This document shows positions 10,623 through 19,967 of a stretch of 64,000 nt of DNA, piece by piece; positions within the stretch are counted from its first letter, which is position 1; each line of letters starts with the position of its first letter. Source of the DNA: Aestuariibius sp. HNIBRBA575 (GTDB lineage Bacteria > Pseudomonadota > Alphaproteobacteria > Rhodobacterales > Rhodobacteraceae); NCBI RefSeq assembly GCF_040932005.1, contig NZ_CP162414.1, forward strand, positions 895,501-959,500. The letters run 5' to 3'. The position numbers and the translations under genes were made by a program. The notes below the pieces were generated by a model, which saw nothing but the letters and a program-made list of their open reading frames with translations, was not told where the DNA came from and did not search any database.

Positions 10623-10674
10623 CACGCCGCTGCGCAGCAAAAATGCCTGATTTTACAGTCGATTGGACCCGGTC

Positions 10675-11688
10675 ATGACCTCGCAAAATGACAACCGCCC
10701 CCAAGGGCCCGTTTTGATCGATTTGGACGCGGACACGCCCCAATCTGACCCATCATTGGCCCCCCCGGTTCCAGATATCACCACCGGGCCCGACAAGAGC
10801 GCAATGCAGCAGGTGGCCGCGCTGGCGGCGCGCAAACCTTCGCGATTGATGCGGTGGTTTTGGTCACTGCTGCTGGCCATAATCGGCTTTGCGGCGTCGG
10901 TGGCTGCGTGGGATTTCGTGAATGGTTTGTTGATGCGATCCCCAGTTCTGGGCGGGATCGCCTCCGCATTGGTTGGCGCATTTTGTGTTGTTTTATTGGT
11001 GCTTAGCCTGGGTGAAATGGCTGCCTTTGGTCGATTGCGGCGGGTTGATCGTATCCACAAATCCGCCGAATTGGCGCTGGCTGACGCGGATCTGGGCGCT
11101 GCACGACAGGTCGTTTCACAGCTCACATCGCTTTATGCGGGCCGCGATGATACGCGGTGGGGGCGCGATCGCCTAAAGGAACGCCAAGGCGAAATTCTGG
11201 ACGCAGATGGGCTGTTGGGATTGGCGGAAACGGATTTGCTGGGGCCGCTGGATCAACGCGCCATGCGCGAAGTTGAAGCCGCCGCGCGCCAGGTCGCCAC
11301 GGTCACCGCGATTGTACCGCTGGCGCTGGCCGATTTGTTCACCGCGCTCACTGCGAATTTACGCATGATCCGCCGCATCGCCGAAATCTATGGCGGACGT
11401 TCCGGCGGGCTGAGCTCTTGGCGATTGACCCGCACGGTTTTGACCCATTTGGTCGCCACTGGGGCCGTTGCGATTGGCGACGACCTGATCAATTCAGTGG
11501 CCGGTGGGGGCGCTTTGTCGAAAATTTCGCGTCGTTTTGGCGAAGGCGTGATCAACGGGGCGCTGACCGCACGGGTTGGCGTGGCCGCAATCGAGGTCTG
11601 CCGCCCATTGCCGTTCAATACAACGCCCAAACCGTCCGTGACCGCGCTGGTGCGGCGTGCGTTGACGGGGTTATTTGGGCGTTCCTAA
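10675..11688 (+). CDS. ycjF: YcjF family membrane protein (TIGR01620/DUF697)
   Basis: This 337-residue inner-membrane protein is the usual partner of YcjX. The N-terminal 55 residues are polar and low-complexity. Two transmembrane helices follow at about 60-84 and 92-115. The rest is a cytoplasmic DUF697-like domain with Ala/Gly-rich helices (VATGAVAIGDDLINSVAGGGALSKISRRFGEG region). The start is the ATG at 10675; a TTG at 10663 is an alternative. Its place after ycjX supports a two-gene unit. Molecular function is unknown. Confidence 0.85.
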   Translation: MTSQNDNRPQGPVLIDLDADTPQSDPSLAPPVPDITTGPDKSAMQQVAALAARKPSRLMRWFWSLLLAIIGFAASVAAWDFVNGLLMRSPVLGGIASALVGAFCVVLLVLSLGEMAAFGRLRRVDRIHKSAELALADADLGAARQVVSQLTSLYAGRDDTRWGRDRLKERQGEILDADGLLGLAETDLLGPLDQRAMREVEAAARQVATVTAIVPLALADLFTALTANLRMIRRIAEIYGGRSGGLSSWRLTRTVLTHLVATGAVAIGDDLINSVAGGGALSKISRRFGEGVINGALTARVGVAAIEVCRPLPFNTTPKPSVTALVRRALTGLFGRS

Positions 11689-11694
11689 GGGTTG

Positions 11695-12096
11695 CTAGCG
11701 AAAAATCGGAACCTCGCCGGGGCGGGTGACATCAGACACCCCCGCGCGCAATGATCGCCCAATGCGATGCGCCAGCTCAGACCAGCCCGCCGCGGCGTCT
11801 GGCGACAATTCCGTCTGCAAAACATGGTCAAACAGCGCCAGCCATGTGCTGAACATGCCGGGTTGCACATTGCCCGCCGCCTTATGCACGGCCATGGGAT
11901 TGCCGTCGTAAACCCGTTCATGCAGGATCGCATTGCACCAGAACCGCACGATTTTGGCTTCGTGACTTGGCCAATCTGTGATGTGGACGGAAAATACAGG
12001 CCCCAATCCCGGATGCTGGCGGACTTTTTCATAAAAGCTGGCCACAACCCGCGCGATATCGGGTTCGGTCACGTCAAATCGGGGGGGGATGGCCAT
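11695..12096 (-). CDS. Group III truncated haemoglobin
   Basis: The 133-residue protein has the truncated 2-over-2 globin pattern of group III (trHbP): FYEKVRQHPGLGPVF (21-35), W42, H45, then W53 in RFWCNAIL, and the proximal haem ligand candidate H71 in AVHKAAGN. Tyr22 fits the B10 position. Such globins bind O2 and NO; physiological roles vary. It begins only three bases after the stop of the flavin monooxygenase gene on the same strand, so the two are co-transcribed. It converges on the ycjF-like gene with six bases between stops. Confidence 0.88.
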   Translation of the reverse strand: MAIPPRFDVTEPDIARVVASFYEKVRQHPGLGPVFSVHITDWPSHEAKIVRFWCNAILHERVYDGNPMAVHKAAGNVQPGMFSTWLALFDHVLQTELSPDAAAGWSELAHRIGRSLRAGVSDVTRPGEVPIFR

Positions 12097-12099
12097 GGT

Positions 12100-13320
12100 T
12101 TAATCCTTGCTCGGGGGGGTTAGCGACGCCAATGGCGGCAACATGGTCCCTGCCACCAAAGATGTCAAAATCCGTGGCGTCGGTGGGATCATCGAAACCG
12201 GAAACAGAATGCGGTCGCGAAATTTCGGCAACAAACGGCTATCTGATTGATATTGCGGCGTGAACGCGGCTGACATGGTTTGATAGATCCGCACATGCCA
12301 CCGCCGCGCACGTGCATAAATCGGCAGGGCCTGCGACACGATGTCAGCGCTGCGACCTGCGGTTTCACAAGCCTTGACCAGTGCCAGCGCCAGCGCATGG
12401 GCATCCAGCAACGCCATATTGGCCCCTTGGCCCAGCTGCGGACTGGCCCGATGCGCGGCATCCCCGATATGGACAATCCCATCCCCAAAGGGACGTCGCA
12501 ATGTGCCATGGGTATAGCGCGCCATCAGCATCTGATCCGCATCGGTGATTTGATCCAGAAACGGGGCAAAGTCGGGCCAAAGGGCGCGGGCTTCGTCCTT
12601 CCACGCCGTTAAACCGGCCTGCTGCCAATCGCCATAGGCATCGCGGGGCATGGACCAGAAGATCGCCGCCTTAAACCTGCCGTCGCCGTGTTCTGTATTC
12701 TGGGGCATTTTGCCGATGGGCAATGCGCCGATCATGCGGTCGGCGCGGCGATATTTCTGGCTCAGTTGATCCTTGGGTAAAATAGTATCGGGCCAATCCA
12801 CGGTGCCCCAGATCGCCCCATAGGGCAGGGGGCGGGATTGAAGTGGCGACAAAGGCGACCCAGCGCCGGCCGCATCCACGACCAAATCAAACGGCCCGTA
12901 TTGTGCGTCCCGCGATTGGAGGAAACCATCCGAAAACCCGGTGATTTCTGCGGATGTGATCAGGGGGATGTTGCGGGTTTGCACACCACCCAGCAACGCC
13001 TGAAACAGCGCCGCGCGGTGGATCGCCAGCCCTTTGCGGCCCGTGTAATGTACGTTCAGAACCGGGCGGCCGTGATCGGCTTCGTCGCCAAACATCCGGT
13101 GGATATTGTTGCCCATTGCGCGCGCCGCATCGCCCACACCAATCGCATCCAATACATCGCGCCCCACGGGCTGAATAACCAGCCCCGACCCAACCGGGCG
13201 CGGTGCGTCAAACTGATCGAACACCGTCACGTCAAATCCACGATCCGCCAAAAGCGATGCTGCGGCCAAACCGCCAATACCTGCGCCCACGACGGCGATC
13301 TGTAATTGTGCGTTACTCAT
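12100..13320 (-). CDS. FAD-dependent monooxygenase (p-hydroxybenzoate hydroxylase fold)
   Basis: This is a class A flavoprotein monooxygenase of 406 residues. The Rossmann GAGIGG motif is at 12-17, the DG-type motif (FDLVVDAAG) at about 144-152, and the FAD ribityl motif GDAAHRASPQLGQG near 283-298. Such enzymes use NAD(P)H and O2 to hydroxylate an aromatic or related substrate. The substrate cannot be inferred. UbiH/UbiF-type ubiquinone enzymes share the fold but the sequence is closer to the salicylate-hydroxylase-like group. It is the first gene of an operon with the truncated globin and diverges from ileS. Confidence 0.85.
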   Translation of the reverse strand: MSNAQLQIAVVGAGIGGLAAASLLADRGFDVTVFDQFDAPRPVGSGLVIQPVGRDVLDAIGVGDAARAMGNNIHRMFGDEADHGRPVLNVHYTGRKGLAIHRAALFQALLGGVQTRNIPLITSAEITGFSDGFLQSRDAQYGPFDLVVDAAGAGSPLSPLQSRPLPYGAIWGTVDWPDTILPKDQLSQKYRRADRMIGALPIGKMPQNTEHGDGRFKAAIFWSMPRDAYGDWQQAGLTAWKDEARALWPDFAPFLDQITDADQMLMARYTHGTLRRPFGDGIVHIGDAAHRASPQLGQGANMALLDAHALALALVKACETAGRSADIVSQALPIYARARRWHVRIYQTMSAAFTPQYQSDSRLLPKFRDRILFPVSMIPPTPRILTSLVAGTMLPPLASLTPPSKD

Positions 13321-13396
13321 ACCTTTACCCCAGTAAATCGGATGCCTATAAGCGCGTCATGGCATATCTCGGTGTGATCATCATTCGAATTATGAC

Positions 13397-13425
13397 CCCG
13401 GCGCTCTGATTTATGAGACGCCGGG
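13397..13425. other. Inverted repeat in the ileS leader region
   Basis: CCCGGCG-c-TCT and AGA-CGCCGGG form a 10-bp stem with one bulged base and an 8-base loop. It has no T tract on either side. It lies between the divergent monooxygenase gene and ileS, about 70 bases before the ileS start. Role unknown. Confidence 0.4.
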
Positions 13426-13494
13426 CAAAGGTGTTGAGACATCGCACCGACCTGACCCCTTTTTGAGATATCTAATCCAGAGGACGCCAACCAC

Positions 13495-16422
13495 ATGTGC
13501 GCCGACCAAACGACCCCCGAAAACACTGCTCCTGATTATAAGTCCACGCTGAACCTGCCGAAAACGGATTTTCCGATGCGCGCAGGCCTGCCCAAACGTG
13601 AACCCAACTGGCTGGATCGCTGGGCGCGCATTGGCGTCTATGATCGCCTGAGGGAAAAACAGGGGCGCGACCCGTTCACGCTGCATGATGGACCGCCCTA
13701 TGCCAACGGGCATTTGCATATCGGTCACGCGTTGAACAAAACCATCAAAGACATGATCGTGCGGTCCCATCAGATGATGGGATTTGATGCGCGCTATGTG
13801 CCGGGTTGGGATTGTCACGGCCTGCCGATCGAATGGAAAATCGAAGAGCAATACCGCAAAAAAGGCAAAGACAAAGATGCCGTTGACGTTGTGGAATTCC
13901 GTCAGGAATGCCGCGCCTTTGCCGATGGCTGGGTCAAAATCCAGCGCGAAGAATTCAAACGTCTGGGCATCACCGGCAATTGGGCTGATCCCTATCTGAC
14001 GATGAATTTCCACGCCGAACGGGTGATCGCCGAGGAATTCATGAAGTTCCTGATGAACGGCACGCTGTATCAAGGGTCCAAACCCGTGATGTGGTCCCCG
14101 GTTGAAAAAACCGCGCTGGCCGAGGCTGAGGTGGAATATCACGACAAAGAAAGCTTCACCATCTGGGTGAAGTTTAAGGTCACCAATGCGGGCCATGACC
14201 TGAATGGGGCCCAGGTTGTGATCTGGACGACCACGCCTTGGACGATCCCATCCAACCAAGCCGTCGTTTACGGCGAAAACATCGCCTATGGCCTATACGA
14301 AGTCACCGGCACCCCGGATGAAAGCTGGGTCGCGGTGGGGGACAAATACCTGCTGGCCGACAATCTGGCCGCGGATGTCATGACCCGCGCGCGTCTGGCC
14401 GATGATCAATGGACCCGAGTGCGGGATGTGCCTGCGGATGAACTGGCGGGTTTGGCGCTGTCACACCCACTTGCTGGTGTTGAGGGGGGCAATGGCGAAT
14501 GGGATGGTACACGCGATTTCCGCGCCGCCGATTTTGTCACCGACACCGAAGGCACGGGCTTTGTGCATTGCGCGCCGTCCCACGGGATGGAAGAGTTTGA
14601 ACTCTACCGTGATCTGGGCATGTTGGAACAGGTTATCACCTATAACGTCATGGATGATGGGGGCTTTCGCGCTGATCTGCCGTTCTTTGGCGGGACGTAT
14701 ATCCTTGATCGCAAAGGCAAAGAAGGCAACGCAAACAAAACCATCATCGACAAACTGGTCGAAGTGGGCGGTCTGTTGGCCCGTGGTAAGATCAAGCATT
14801 CCTATCCGCATTCTTGGCGGTCCAAAGCGCCGATCATCTATCGCAACACGCCGCAATGGTTTGCCGCTGTGGATCGTGACATCAATGATGGTCAGGACGA
14901 CATGGGCACAACCATCCGGGATCGTGCGCTGAATTCCATCGACCAGCAGGTCAAATGGTGGCCGCAGACCGGGCGGAACCGTCTGCATTCCATGATCGAA
15001 GCGCGTCCCGATTGGGTTCTGTCGCGTCAACGTGCTTGGGGTGTGCCGCTGACCTGTTTCACCCGCAAAGGCTTGCTGCCAACCGACGAAGGGTTCTTGC
15101 TGCGCAATGAGGCGGTCAATGCCCGCGTCGCCGAAGCGTTCGAAGTGGAAGGTGCGGATTGTTGGTACGCTGAGGGCGCCAAAGAGCGGTTCTTGGGCGA
15201 TGACGTGAACCCGGACGATTACGATCAGGTGTTTGACGTGTTGGACGTGTGGTTTGATAGTGGATCAACCCATGCCTTTGTGCTGCGCGACCGCGAAGAC
15301 GGCACCAAAGACGGCATCGCTGACGTCTATATGGAAGGCACCGATCAACACCGGGGCTGGTTCCATTCATCGCTGTTGCAGGCCTGTGGCACATTGGGCC
15401 GCGCGCCGTATCGCAACGTGGTCACACATGGGTTTACGCTGGATGAGAAGGGCAATAAAATGTCCAAATCATTGGGCAACACCATCGTGCCTGAAACCAT
15501 CGTCAAACAATATGGCGCTGATATCTTGCGCCTGTGGGTGGCCCAAACGGATTACATGGCCGATCAGCGCATCGGGCCAGAAATCCTGAAAGGTGTGGCC
15601 GACAGCTATCGCCGGCTGCGCAACACAATGCGGTTTATCCTTGGCTCGCTGAATGATTTCACCGAGGCAGATCGCGTTGAACCTGCGGATATGCCCGAAC
15701 TGGAACGGCTGGTGCTGCACCGGTTGGCGGAATTGGACGAACAGGTGCGCAAAGGTTACCAAGAGTTTGATTTCACAAGCGTTTGGCAGGCTGTGTTCAA
15801 CTTTGCCACTGTCGATCTGTCGGCGTTCTACTTTGATATCCGCAAGGATGCGCTGTATTGCGATGGCGATACAATCGAACGTCGCGCAGCGCGCACGGTG
15901 CTGGATATCCTGTATCAACGCCTGACCAAATGGCTGGCGCCGATCCTTGTTTTCACCATGGAAGAAATCTGGCTAGAGCGGAACGAAGGCGACGAAACGT
16001 CGATCCACCTAGAGGATTTCCCGGACACGCCAAGCGCATGGCAAGACGCCGATCTAGCCGCCAAATGGGCCGGTATCCGTCAGGTCCGTCGGGTGGTCAC
16101 AGCCGCGTTGGAAATCCAGCGCCGCGACAAGGTGATCGGAGCGTCACTTGAGGCGGCACCGGTTGTGCATGTGGAAAACGCCGACGTGTTGGCTGCTTTG
16201 AAATCGGTTGATTTCGACGATGTGTGCATCACATCCGCGGTGCAATTGTCCGGCGATCCAAGCCCGGCCGAAGCGTTCCGTTTGCCCGAAATCGAAGGGG
16301 TCGGCGTGGTGTTTGAAAAGGCAGAAGGCGGCAAATGCCAACGCTGCTGGAAAGTGCTGCCAGATGTGGGCAGCCACGCCCATGACGGCACCTGCGGACG
16401 CTGTAGTACCGCGCTTGGCTAA
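13495..16422 (+). CDS. ileS: Isoleucyl-tRNA synthetase
   Basis: IleRS charges tRNA-Ile with isoleucine and edits misactivated valine. The 975-residue product has the class I HIGH motif at 75-78 (within [12 protein letters not shown]), the KMSKS motif at 655-659, the CP1 editing domain between them ([11 protein letters not shown]), and a C-terminal zinc module with C948/C951 and C967/C970. Length and zinc end fit the bacterial type. The ATG at 13495 is preceded by AGAGGA. It is a housekeeping gene with no mupirocin-resistant (eukaryote-like) features. Confidence 0.98.
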   Translation: MCADQTTPENTAPDYKSTLNLPKTDFPMRAGLPKREPNWLDRWARIGVYDRLREKQGRDPFTLHDGPPYANGHLHIGHALNKTIKDMIVRSHQMMGFDARYVPGWDCHGLPIEWKIEEQYRKKGKDKDAVDVVEFRQECRAFADGWVKIQREEFKRLGITGNWADPYLTMNFHAERVIAEEFMKFLMNGTLYQGSKPVMWSPVEKTALAEAEVEYHDKESFTIWVKFKVTNAGHDLNGAQVVIWTTTPWTIPSNQAVVYGENIAYGLYEVTGTPDESWVAVGDKYLLADNLAADVMTRARLADDQWTRVRDVPADELAGLALSHPLAGVEGGNGEWDGTRDFRAADFVTDTEGTGFVHCAPSHGMEEFELYRDLGMLEQVITYNVMDDGGFRADLPFFGGTYILDRKGKEGNANKTIIDKLVEVGGLLARGKIKHSYPHSWRSKAPIIYRNTPQWFAAVDRDINDGQDDMGTTIRDRALNSIDQQVKWWPQTGRNRLHSMIEARPDWVLSRQRAWGVPLTCFTRKGLLPTDEGFLLRNEAVNARVAEAFEVEGADCWYAEGAKERFLGDDVNPDDYDQVFDVLDVWFDSGSTHAFVLRDREDGTKDGIADVYMEGTDQHRGWFHSSLLQACGTLGRAPYRNVVTHGFTLDEKGNKMSKSLGNTIVPETIVKQYGADILRLWVAQTDYMADQRIGPEILKGVADSYRRLRNTMRFILGSLNDFTEADRVEPADMPELERLVLHRLAELDEQVRKGYQEFDFTSVWQAVFNFATVDLSAFYFDIRKDALYCDGDTIERRAARTVLDILYQRLTKWLAPILVFTMEEIWLERNEGDETSIHLEDFPDTPSAWQDADLAAKWAGIRQVRRVVTAALEIQRRDKVIGASLEAAPVVHVENADVLAALKSVDFDDVCITSAVQLSGDPSPAEAFRLPEIEGVGVVFEKAEGGKCQRCWKVLPDVGSHAHDGTCGRCSTALG

Positions 16423-16504
16423 CGCCATTTGATTGATCTGTGTCAGGGCGGGCCTGACGGGTTTTGCGGTTAACTCATCCTTGAACAGAGGAAGGAGTTT
16501 TCCC

Positions 16505-16957
16505 ATGCCCCATGCTAAAAAATCCGCCCTGCGCGACGCCATGCTGGCGCTTGAATCCGCCGAACTGGAATCCGCGCGCGAGCATTACGAAACCTATCTG
16601 GCCGAAAGCCATCTGGATGATCGGTCATCCATTGATCGCGATGAAATGAGCCAAGCGCGCATCAACGCCGATCTGGCCCATTCGTTCGATGCGCCCATCC
16701 ACACCCACGAAGCCAAAATCGTAGCGCTTCAATCGCTTGATTTTACACCGAAATCCGAAGTGGAGCCCGGCGCGGTTGTTAGCTTTGGCGGGCGCAATTT
16801 TGTGGTGTCTGTGTCCACGCGCAAATTTGACTGCAACGGCGAAACCTATATGGGCATTTCCGTGGACACCCCGATTTATCGCCAGATATCGGGCTTGCAA
16901 GAAGGCGATGAGTTTGAGCAGAATGGTGTGAAATTCATCCTCGAAAAAGTGTATTGA
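16505..16957 (+). CDS. Gre-like transcription factor (GreA/GreB C-terminal domain, short coil)
   Basis: The 150-residue protein has a C-terminal domain (about 85-150) that matches the GreA/GreB FKBP-like fold: VEPGAVVSFGG, then ISVDTPIYRQISGLQEGDEF. The N-terminal part looks like two antiparallel helices (8-35 and 48-79) joined by an acidic turn (D38, D39, D44, D46, E47). That resembles the Gre/Gfh coiled coil that reaches into the RNA polymerase secondary channel. It may act on RNA polymerase but is not canonical GreA. AGGAAGGAG precedes the ATG at 16505. The ogt-type gene starts two bases past its stop. Confidence 0.7.
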   Translation: MPHAKKSALRDAMLALESAELESAREHYETYLAESHLDDRSSIDRDEMSQARINADLAHSFDAPIHTHEAKIVALQSLDFTPKSEVEPGAVVSFGGRNFVVSVSTRKFDCNGETYMGISVDTPIYRQISGLQEGDEFEQNGVKFILEKVY

Positions 16958-16958
16958 T

Positions 16959-17426
16959 GTGCCACGCCTGACCCTTCCTTCGCCCACCGGCGCCCTGACG
17001 ATTGTTGAACGTGATGGCGCCATTGTGCGGTTGGATTGGGGGGATCGCATGCCCGGTCCCAAAGGCGTGGATCAAACCGCGTTGTTGCAGTGTGCGGCGG
17101 CGCAACTGGAGGCGTATTTCGCCGGGGATCTACAGGAATTTGACCTGCCGTTGGACGTCGCCGGATCACAATTTCAGCGTGATGTTTGTGACGCGATGTC
17201 CGCCATTCCGTTCGGCGAAACCCGCACCTATGGCGATATCGCGGCAGATGTATCCGGATCAGCGCAGGCTGTGGGCAATGCCTGTGGCGGCAATCCGATC
17301 CCGGTGATCATTCCGTGTCACCGGGTTCTGGGGGCATCATCGCTGGGCGGGTTTTCGGGCAGCGGCGGCGTGGAAACCAAGGTCTGGCTGCTGCGCCACG
17401 AAGGTGCGGCCGGACTGCTGATTTAG
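16959..17426 (+). CDS. ogt: Methylated-DNA-[protein]-cysteine S-methyltransferase
   Basis: The protein removes alkyl groups from O6-alkylguanine by irreversible transfer to its own cysteine. The 155-residue product has the active-site motif IPCHRV with nucleophile C120, the helix-turn-helix region (about 81-112) and the GGFSGSGG loop. It starts with GTG at 16959, one base after the preceding stop TGA, so it is translationally linked to the Gre-like gene; an ATG overlapping the stop is in another frame. There is no Ada regulatory domain. Its 3' end overlaps the pcs 3' end by four bases (convergent). Confidence 0.93.
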   Translation: MPRLTLPSPTGALTIVERDGAIVRLDWGDRMPGPKGVDQTALLQCAAAQLEAYFAGDLQEFDLPLDVAGSQFQRDVCDAMSAIPFGETRTYGDIAADVSGSAQAVGNACGGNPIPVIIPCHRVLGASSLGGFSGSGGVETKVWLLRHEGAAGLLI

Positions 17427-18118
17427 CCGTCTTTGCCATACATGATTTGTTGCAACGCCCCGGCCACCATCAAATAGATGGAGGTGATGACCAATCCCCA
17501 ATGCGCCCAGCTTTGGGGGTGAAAATCAACCCAAGCGGCCCAGCCTGCAAAAAACGTCCATGCCAGTGCCATTGGCAATGTCAGCAATCGCCAGCGTTCT
17601 GTGCGCACGGGATGGACAAATTTGATCGGCAAAAACATCGCCACAGCCAAGAAGGTTACGATCGCGAGGATCAGCCAAAAATTAGGTTCCAACGCGAACA
17701 GGACCAACACCAGCATGTTCCAGCAGCCCGGAAAGCCTGAGAATGAATAATCCTTTGTTTTCATGCGTGTATCGGCGAAATACATCGCAGAGGCAAAGGT
17801 GATGATGATGATCGCAACCCACCCCGTCCATCCGGGCAACAACCCGGACGCAAACAGCGCATAGGCCGGAATAAAGACATATGTCAGGTAGTCGATGATC
17901 AAATCCAACAACACACCGTCAAATTCCGGCGCGTTGGTTTTCACATCATATCGCCGCGCCAATGGCCCATCGATGCCATCCACAAAAAACGCAACAACAA
18001 GCCATAAAAACATCAACGACCACTGGGACTCAACGGCGGCCAACATGGCCAACATGGCAAAAATAGCACCTGTCGCAGTGAGCAGGTGAACGGAAAGGGC
18101 TTTGGCTGAAAGTGTCAT
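17423..18118 (-). CDS. pcs: Phosphatidylcholine synthase
   Basis: Pcs condenses CDP-diacylglycerol with choline to give phosphatidylcholine in the inner membrane. The 231-residue polytopic protein has the CDP-alcohol phosphotransferase motif in the spaced form typical of Pcs: D50 G51, A54 R55, then G68, D72 and D76 (DG-x2-AR-x12-G-x3-D-x3-D). The longer x12 spacing separates it from phosphatidylserine and phosphatidylglycerophosphate synthases. Around eight hydrophobic segments are visible. It follows xerC on the same strand after 86 bases. Presence implies choline uptake and PC-containing membranes, as in many symbiotic and marine alphaproteobacteria. Confidence 0.92.
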   Translation of the reverse strand: MTLSAKALSVHLLTATGAIFAMLAMLAAVESQWSLMFLWLVVAFFVDGIDGPLARRYDVKTNAPEFDGVLLDLIIDYLTYVFIPAYALFASGLLPGWTGWVAIIIITFASAMYFADTRMKTKDYSFSGFPGCWNMLVLVLFALEPNFWLILAIVTFLAVAMFLPIKFVHPVRTERWRLLTLPMALAWTFFAGWAAWVDFHPQSWAHWGLVITSIYLMVAGALQQIMYGKDG

Positions 18119-18192
18119 AGGCCTGTCATGGGGGATTTAACGCCAAAGGGCAAGCGTCGGTCAGTACACAAGCGACGGCAGGCCGATGCGCG

Positions 18193-18216
18193 TCACGATC
18201 TGGGTCACGATCTGGG
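18193..18216. repeat. Tandem 12-bp duplication at the xerC stop codon
   Basis: The unit TCACGATCTGGG occurs twice head to tail (18193-18204 and 18205-18216). On the xerC strand each copy reads Pro-Arg-Ser-stop, so the duplication leaves a second in-frame copy of the last three codons and stop just past the gene end. Confidence 0.9.
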
Positions 18217-19104
18217 ATGGGCCGCGTCGTAGATTTCCATCAACCGGGTGCTGTCCACGGCCGTGTAGGCCTGTGTGGTCGATAGGGATGCATGCCCCAG
18301 CAATTCCTGGATTGCGCGCAAATCCCCACCGGCAGATAACAAATGTGTCGCAAAGGAATGACGCAGCGCGTGTGGCGTGGCCGAAGACGGCAGTCCCAGC
18401 TGAAGCCGCGCCTTTTCCATGACTTTCTGGATGGCACGTGGGCCCAATGCGCCGCCGCGGACCCCGCGAAACAGGGGCATATCTTCGGTCAAATCATGTG
18501 GGCATTCGGTGACATAGGCATCAACCGCATTGCGGGCCGCAGGGATAACGGGAACAATTCGTTCCTTGCCGCCTTTCCCAACGATGCGCAGAATTTCTGG
18601 CAAGGGGGCGTCTTTGGTTTTTAGGCCCAATGCCTCAGAAATCCGCAAACCACAGCCATAAAGCAACGTCACCACCGCCAAATCCCGTGTCGCGACCCAC
18701 GGTTCGCTGGCCTGCAACTCCACCTGTGACAACAATGCGGGGGTTGTTTCCTCGGGCAGAGGACGGGGCAGTTTTTTCTGAAACTTAGGAGCGCGTGTGG
18801 ATAAAACCGTAGTGGGTTCAAACCCTTCGCGATCCGCCAGCCACCCATAAAAGGTTTTCACGGCGGACAATTTGCGCGCCAAAGATCGCGCCGCAATGCC
18901 ATGCCCCCGTTCAAACGCCATCCAAGCCCGCATATCGCTGATGGTGATATGCGACAGCGGTTCAAGCCCCTGCTGCGCGCCATGATGTTGGGTCATAAAG
19001 CTCAGAAAATTCAGCACATCCCTTTGATATGCCTCAATCGTGTTTTCTGACGCCGCTTTGAGCGCGCTTTCATGGGCAAGCCATTCCGCCAGCGCAAAGG
19101 TCAA
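18205..19104 (-). CDS. xerC: Tyrosine recombinase XerC
   Basis: XerC resolves chromosome dimers at dif with XerD during division. The 299-residue product has an N-terminal SAM-like core-binding domain (1-95) and a catalytic domain with the full set of residues: R154, K177, H245, R248, H271 and nucleophile Y280. The TTG at 19104 is the only usual start after the DUF484 stop; nothing rules out a rare start a few codons upstream. The DUF484-xerC order is the same as in many proteobacteria and argues for a housekeeping recombinase, not an integrase. Confidence 0.93.
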   Translation of the reverse strand: MTFALAEWLAHESALKAASENTIEAYQRDVLNFLSFMTQHHGAQQGLEPLSHITISDMRAWMAFERGHGIAARSLARKLSAVKTFYGWLADREGFEPTTVLSTRAPKFQKKLPRPLPEETTPALLSQVELQASEPWVATRDLAVVTLLYGCGLRISEALGLKTKDAPLPEILRIVGKGGKERIVPVIPAARNAVDAYVTECPHDLTEDMPLFRGVRGGALGPRAIQKVMEKARLQLGLPSSATPHALRHSFATHLLSAGGDLRAIQELLGHASLSTTQAYTAVDSTRLMEIYDAAHPRS

Positions 19105-19130
19105 CGCTGGCGATATGTGTTTTGGGGCGA

Positions 19131-19838
19131 TCAGGACAGCCAGCGCCGCATGGCGCGTTCAAAAATTCCGCCGAAAAAGGCTAGCAAATCAGTGCCTTGC
19201 TGGGGCGAAAACTGATGTGGGTCCTCAGATGCCATTACCAGCATGCCCGGCAAACGGCCTTCGCCCAGATCCAGTTTCAGGCAGGCTTCTGAGCGCACAT
19301 AATCGGCTTTGTCGCCGTAAATCTGCCCATCATTGCCCGACACCTGACGCAACGTGACCTGACGCACAGGTAAATTGCGGCCACGGGTGATGTAGTCGTC
19401 GATAAAACCGGGGGCGACGGCGTTCAGCACATCGTCCAGTTTTTTGACCGTGGCGTCTTCGTCGCCGCTTTCGCTTTCCAGTACCAGACGAATCGAATCA
19501 ACCCGCAGGATGTCGGCCACTTCGCCGCCCAGATCATGCAGGAACACTTCGAATTCGGTGGGGTCCATCATCCGCAACACGGCGCGGTGAATTTGGTTGG
19601 TGCCGGCCAGATTTTCATAAGCTGCGGCGATCACGGACCGATGGGTGTCTTCTAGTCTGTCCAGCCGGGCTTCTAGTCGTTCCATCGCGATGCCGCGCAG
19701 ATCGACGATGTTGCCGCCCATGGTTTTTTCGTTTGCGGCCACTAGGGCGCGCATGATGTCCTGATCTTCTAACAGGGTATCGGGATCGGAAATAATGCGT
19801 TCGCGGACGGATTCGTCCATCGCCTGGGTACTGCTCAT
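19131..19838 (-). CDS. DUF484 family protein
   Basis: The 235-residue cytoplasmic protein has an N-terminal helical segment with a coiled-coil look (MERLEARLDRLEDTHRSVIAAAYENL, about 51-76) and a GAF-like C-terminal domain ending FFGGIFERAMRRWLS. DUF484 genes sit directly upstream of xerC in many proteobacteria, as here (26 bases apart), but their function is unknown. The start has the usual MSS... context and lies 68 bases from an AT-rich stretch that may hold the operon promoter. Confidence 0.85.
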   Translation of the reverse strand: MSSTQAMDESVRERIISDPDTLLEDQDIMRALVAANEKTMGGNIVDLRGIAMERLEARLDRLEDTHRSVIAAAYENLAGTNQIHRAVLRMMDPTEFEVFLHDLGGEVADILRVDSIRLVLESESGDEDATVKKLDDVLNAVAPGFIDDYITRGRNLPVRQVTLRQVSGNDGQIYGDKADYVRSEACLKLDLGEGRLPGMLVMASEDPHQFSPQQGTDLLAFFGGIFERAMRRWLS

Positions 19839-19916
19839 GCCTGTCTCGTTTGTTTGTTATTGGGGGCAGTATAACAAACCAAACGGGGATTGCTTCACTT
19901 TTTTGCCCTAAAACGA

Positions 19917-19942
19917 CAAAACCCCGGCGAAACCGGGGCTTT
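19917..19942 (-). terminator. Terminator of the transaldolase gene
   Basis: Read leftward, AAAGCCCCGG-TTTCG-CCGGGGTTTTGTCGTTTT forms a GC stem with a short loop and a T-rich tail, 26 bases past the stop of the leftward gene. Confidence 0.85.
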
Positions 19943-19967
19943 GCTTGTACTTTTTCAACATGAACGC

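Noticed and set aside
13411..14259. Minus-strand 282-residue frame opposite ileS
   Set aside because: Lies within the start and HIGH region of ileS, a certain gene; composition is that of a shadow.
18205..19104. Tyrosine recombinase as a sign of an integrated element
   Set aside because: It sits next to DUF484, as chromosomal xerC does in many proteobacteria, and no att repeats or phage genes flank it.
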